Shown piece by piece: positions 13,702 to 14,489 of a DNA stretch of 14,489 nt. Location: positions 1-14,489 of the forward strand of contig JAFMJX010000027.1 of assembly GCA_017853235.1 (NCBI GenBank), in the 5' to 3' direction. A program made the position numbers and the translations under genes. Origin of the DNA: Chitinophagaceae bacterium. Lineage in GTDB: Bacteria; Bacteroidota; Bacteroidia; Chitinophagales; Chitinophagaceae. The stretch's first letter is position 1. Every line of letters begins with the position of its first letter. The notes below the pieces were generated by a model. The model was given only the letters and a program-made list of their open reading frames with translations. It did not search any database and had not been told where the DNA came from.

Positions 13702-14489
13702 ATGGAATTAAGCAAAAATTATATCCCCACCGAAGTTGAAACCAAATGGTACGGCCATTGGGTGGAACAAGGTTATTTTCATAGTACCCCAAACGACAAG
13801 CCTGCTTATACAGTAGTCATCCCACCCCCTAATGTGACAGGTGTGTTGCATATGGGACATTGCTTAAATAATACTATTCAAGATATCTTAGTGAGACGTG
13901 CCCGCATGCAAGGATTTAATCCATGTTGGGTTCCTGGCACCGACCATGCATCCATTGCAACAGAGGCTAAAGTAGTCGCTATGTTACGCGAAAGAGGAAT
14001 TGCAAAATCATCCCTCACAAGAGAACAATTTTTAGAATACGCTTGGGAGTGGAAAGAAAAATATGGCGGCATTATTTTACAACAATTACGTAAAATGGGA
14101 TGCAGCTTGGATTGGGAAAGAACTTCTTTTACCATGGACCCAGATTATTACCAAACAGTGATTGGGGTTTTTGTGGATTTGTATCAAAAAGGGAAAATCT
14201 ACCGTGGCAAAAGAATGATTAACTGGGACGTGCGTGCTAAAACAGCATTGAGTGACGAGGAAGTGATTTACAAAGAAGTAAACGGAAAAATTTATGAACT
14301 AAAATATAAATTGGATTTACCTGGTGAAGAGTATATCGCAATAGCCACAGTTCGTCCAGAAACAATTCTTGGCGATGCTGCAATTTGCGTGCACCCTGAT
14401 GACAAAAGATATGCTCACTTAGTAGGGAAGTTTGCTTTTGTACCATTAATAAACAGGCGTATCCCAATTATTGCTGATGATTATGTTGA
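13702..14489 (+). CDS. valS: Valyl-tRNA synthetase, N-terminal part (continues beyond window)
   Basis: Class I aminoacyl-tRNA synthetase that charges tRNA-Val and edits mischarged threonine. The 262 visible codons start MELSKNYIPTEVETKWYGHW, the usual ValRS opening, and remain open at the window end. Motifs are PPPNVTGVLHMGHC with the HIGH-equivalent HMGH (50-53); WVPGTDHASIATEAKVV (76-92), a conserved catalytic-domain segment; the LRKMGCSLDWERTSFTMD region; then MINWDVRAKTALSDEEV, followed by the start of the CP1 editing domain with IATVRPETILGDAAICVHPDD. The KMSKS loop, anticodon-binding domain and C-terminal coiled coil lie outside. A full ValRS is about 870-950 residues, so roughly 28-30% is present. 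No T-box or other leader element is seen upstream. Identification is secure. Confidence 0.97.
   Translation, partial: MELSKNYIPTEVETKWYGHWVEQGYFHSTPNDKPAYTVVIPPPNVTGVLHMGHCLNNTIQDILVRRARMQGFNPCWVPGTDHASIATEAKVVAMLRERGIAKSSLTREQFLEYAWEWKEKYGGIILQQLRKMGCSLDWERTSFTMDPDYYQTVIGVFVDLYQKGKIYRGKRMINWDVRAKTALSDEEVIYKEVNGKIYELKYKLDLPGEEYIAIATVRPETILGDAAICVHPDDKRYAHLVGKFAFVPLINRRIPIIADDYV

Noticed and set aside
13529..14467. Several minus-strand open frames opposite the lipoprotein and valS
   Set aside because: They are antisense shadows of valS, whose forward translation is unmistakable.
1..14489. Mobile element, CRISPR array, toxin-antitoxin or defence system
   Set aside because: No transposase, integrase, direct-repeat array, nuclease-helicase set or toxin-like pair was seen; the only nuclease is an ordinary DnaQ-like exonuclease.

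Overview
The window looks like chromosomal DNA of a Bacteroidota bacterium, most likely a Chitinophagaceae-like member (inference from protein character only). Supporting signs are AT-rich DNA, start codons without Shine-Dalgarno sequences, TAnnTTTG-type promoter boxes ahead of several genes, an SSC lipobox, a long YfhO protein, and the futalosine-pathway gene mqnA. The DNA is almost fully coding. No gap exceeds about 100 bases, and I see no tRNA, rRNA, CRISPR array, insertion sequence or phage gene.

Layout. Positions 1-778 (minus strand) hold a small membrane protein of unknown function followed by a queuosine-precursor transporter of the YhhQ/Vut_1 family, cut by the window edge. Positions 879-10477 are a surface-glycan region. 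It contains a YfhO-type membrane protein, a GT2 glycosyltransferase six bases downstream, an inverted pair (rhamnosyltransferase-like GT2 plus FkbM-type methyltransferase), two more forward GT2 enzymes, a Wzx/MOP-type flippase, and a minus-strand SAM methyltransferase of a type I associate with glycan loci. That methyltransferase sits directly behind mqnA (menaquinone biosynthesis). Positions 11299-14489 are housekeeping: purB, a DnaQ-like exonuclease (minus), a small lipoprotein and the first 262 codons of valS.

How the genes fit together. The four GT2 enzymes probably build a short lipid-linked glycan on the cytoplasmic face. FkbM and perhaps the second methyltransferase would O-methylate it, and the flippase would move it across the inner membrane. 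YfhO, a polytopic protein with a periplasmic C-terminal domain, may transfer a sugar outside. No polymerase, ligase, initiating phosphoglycosyltransferase or sugar-nucleotide gene is visible, so the locus is incomplete here, encodes an accessory set, or serves a non-polymerised glycan such as a protein O-glycan.

The main non-coding structure is at the three convergent gene junctions. Each carries an inverted repeat overlapping one or both stop codons. The purB terminator hairpin is embedded in the coding sequence of the exonuclease on the other strand. Two genes (the GT2 at 7168 and mqnA) appear to use TTG start codons. I found no clear novel defence or mobile system. The most interesting leads are the glycan locus, the unusual methyltransferase behind mqnA, and the compact convergent terminators.
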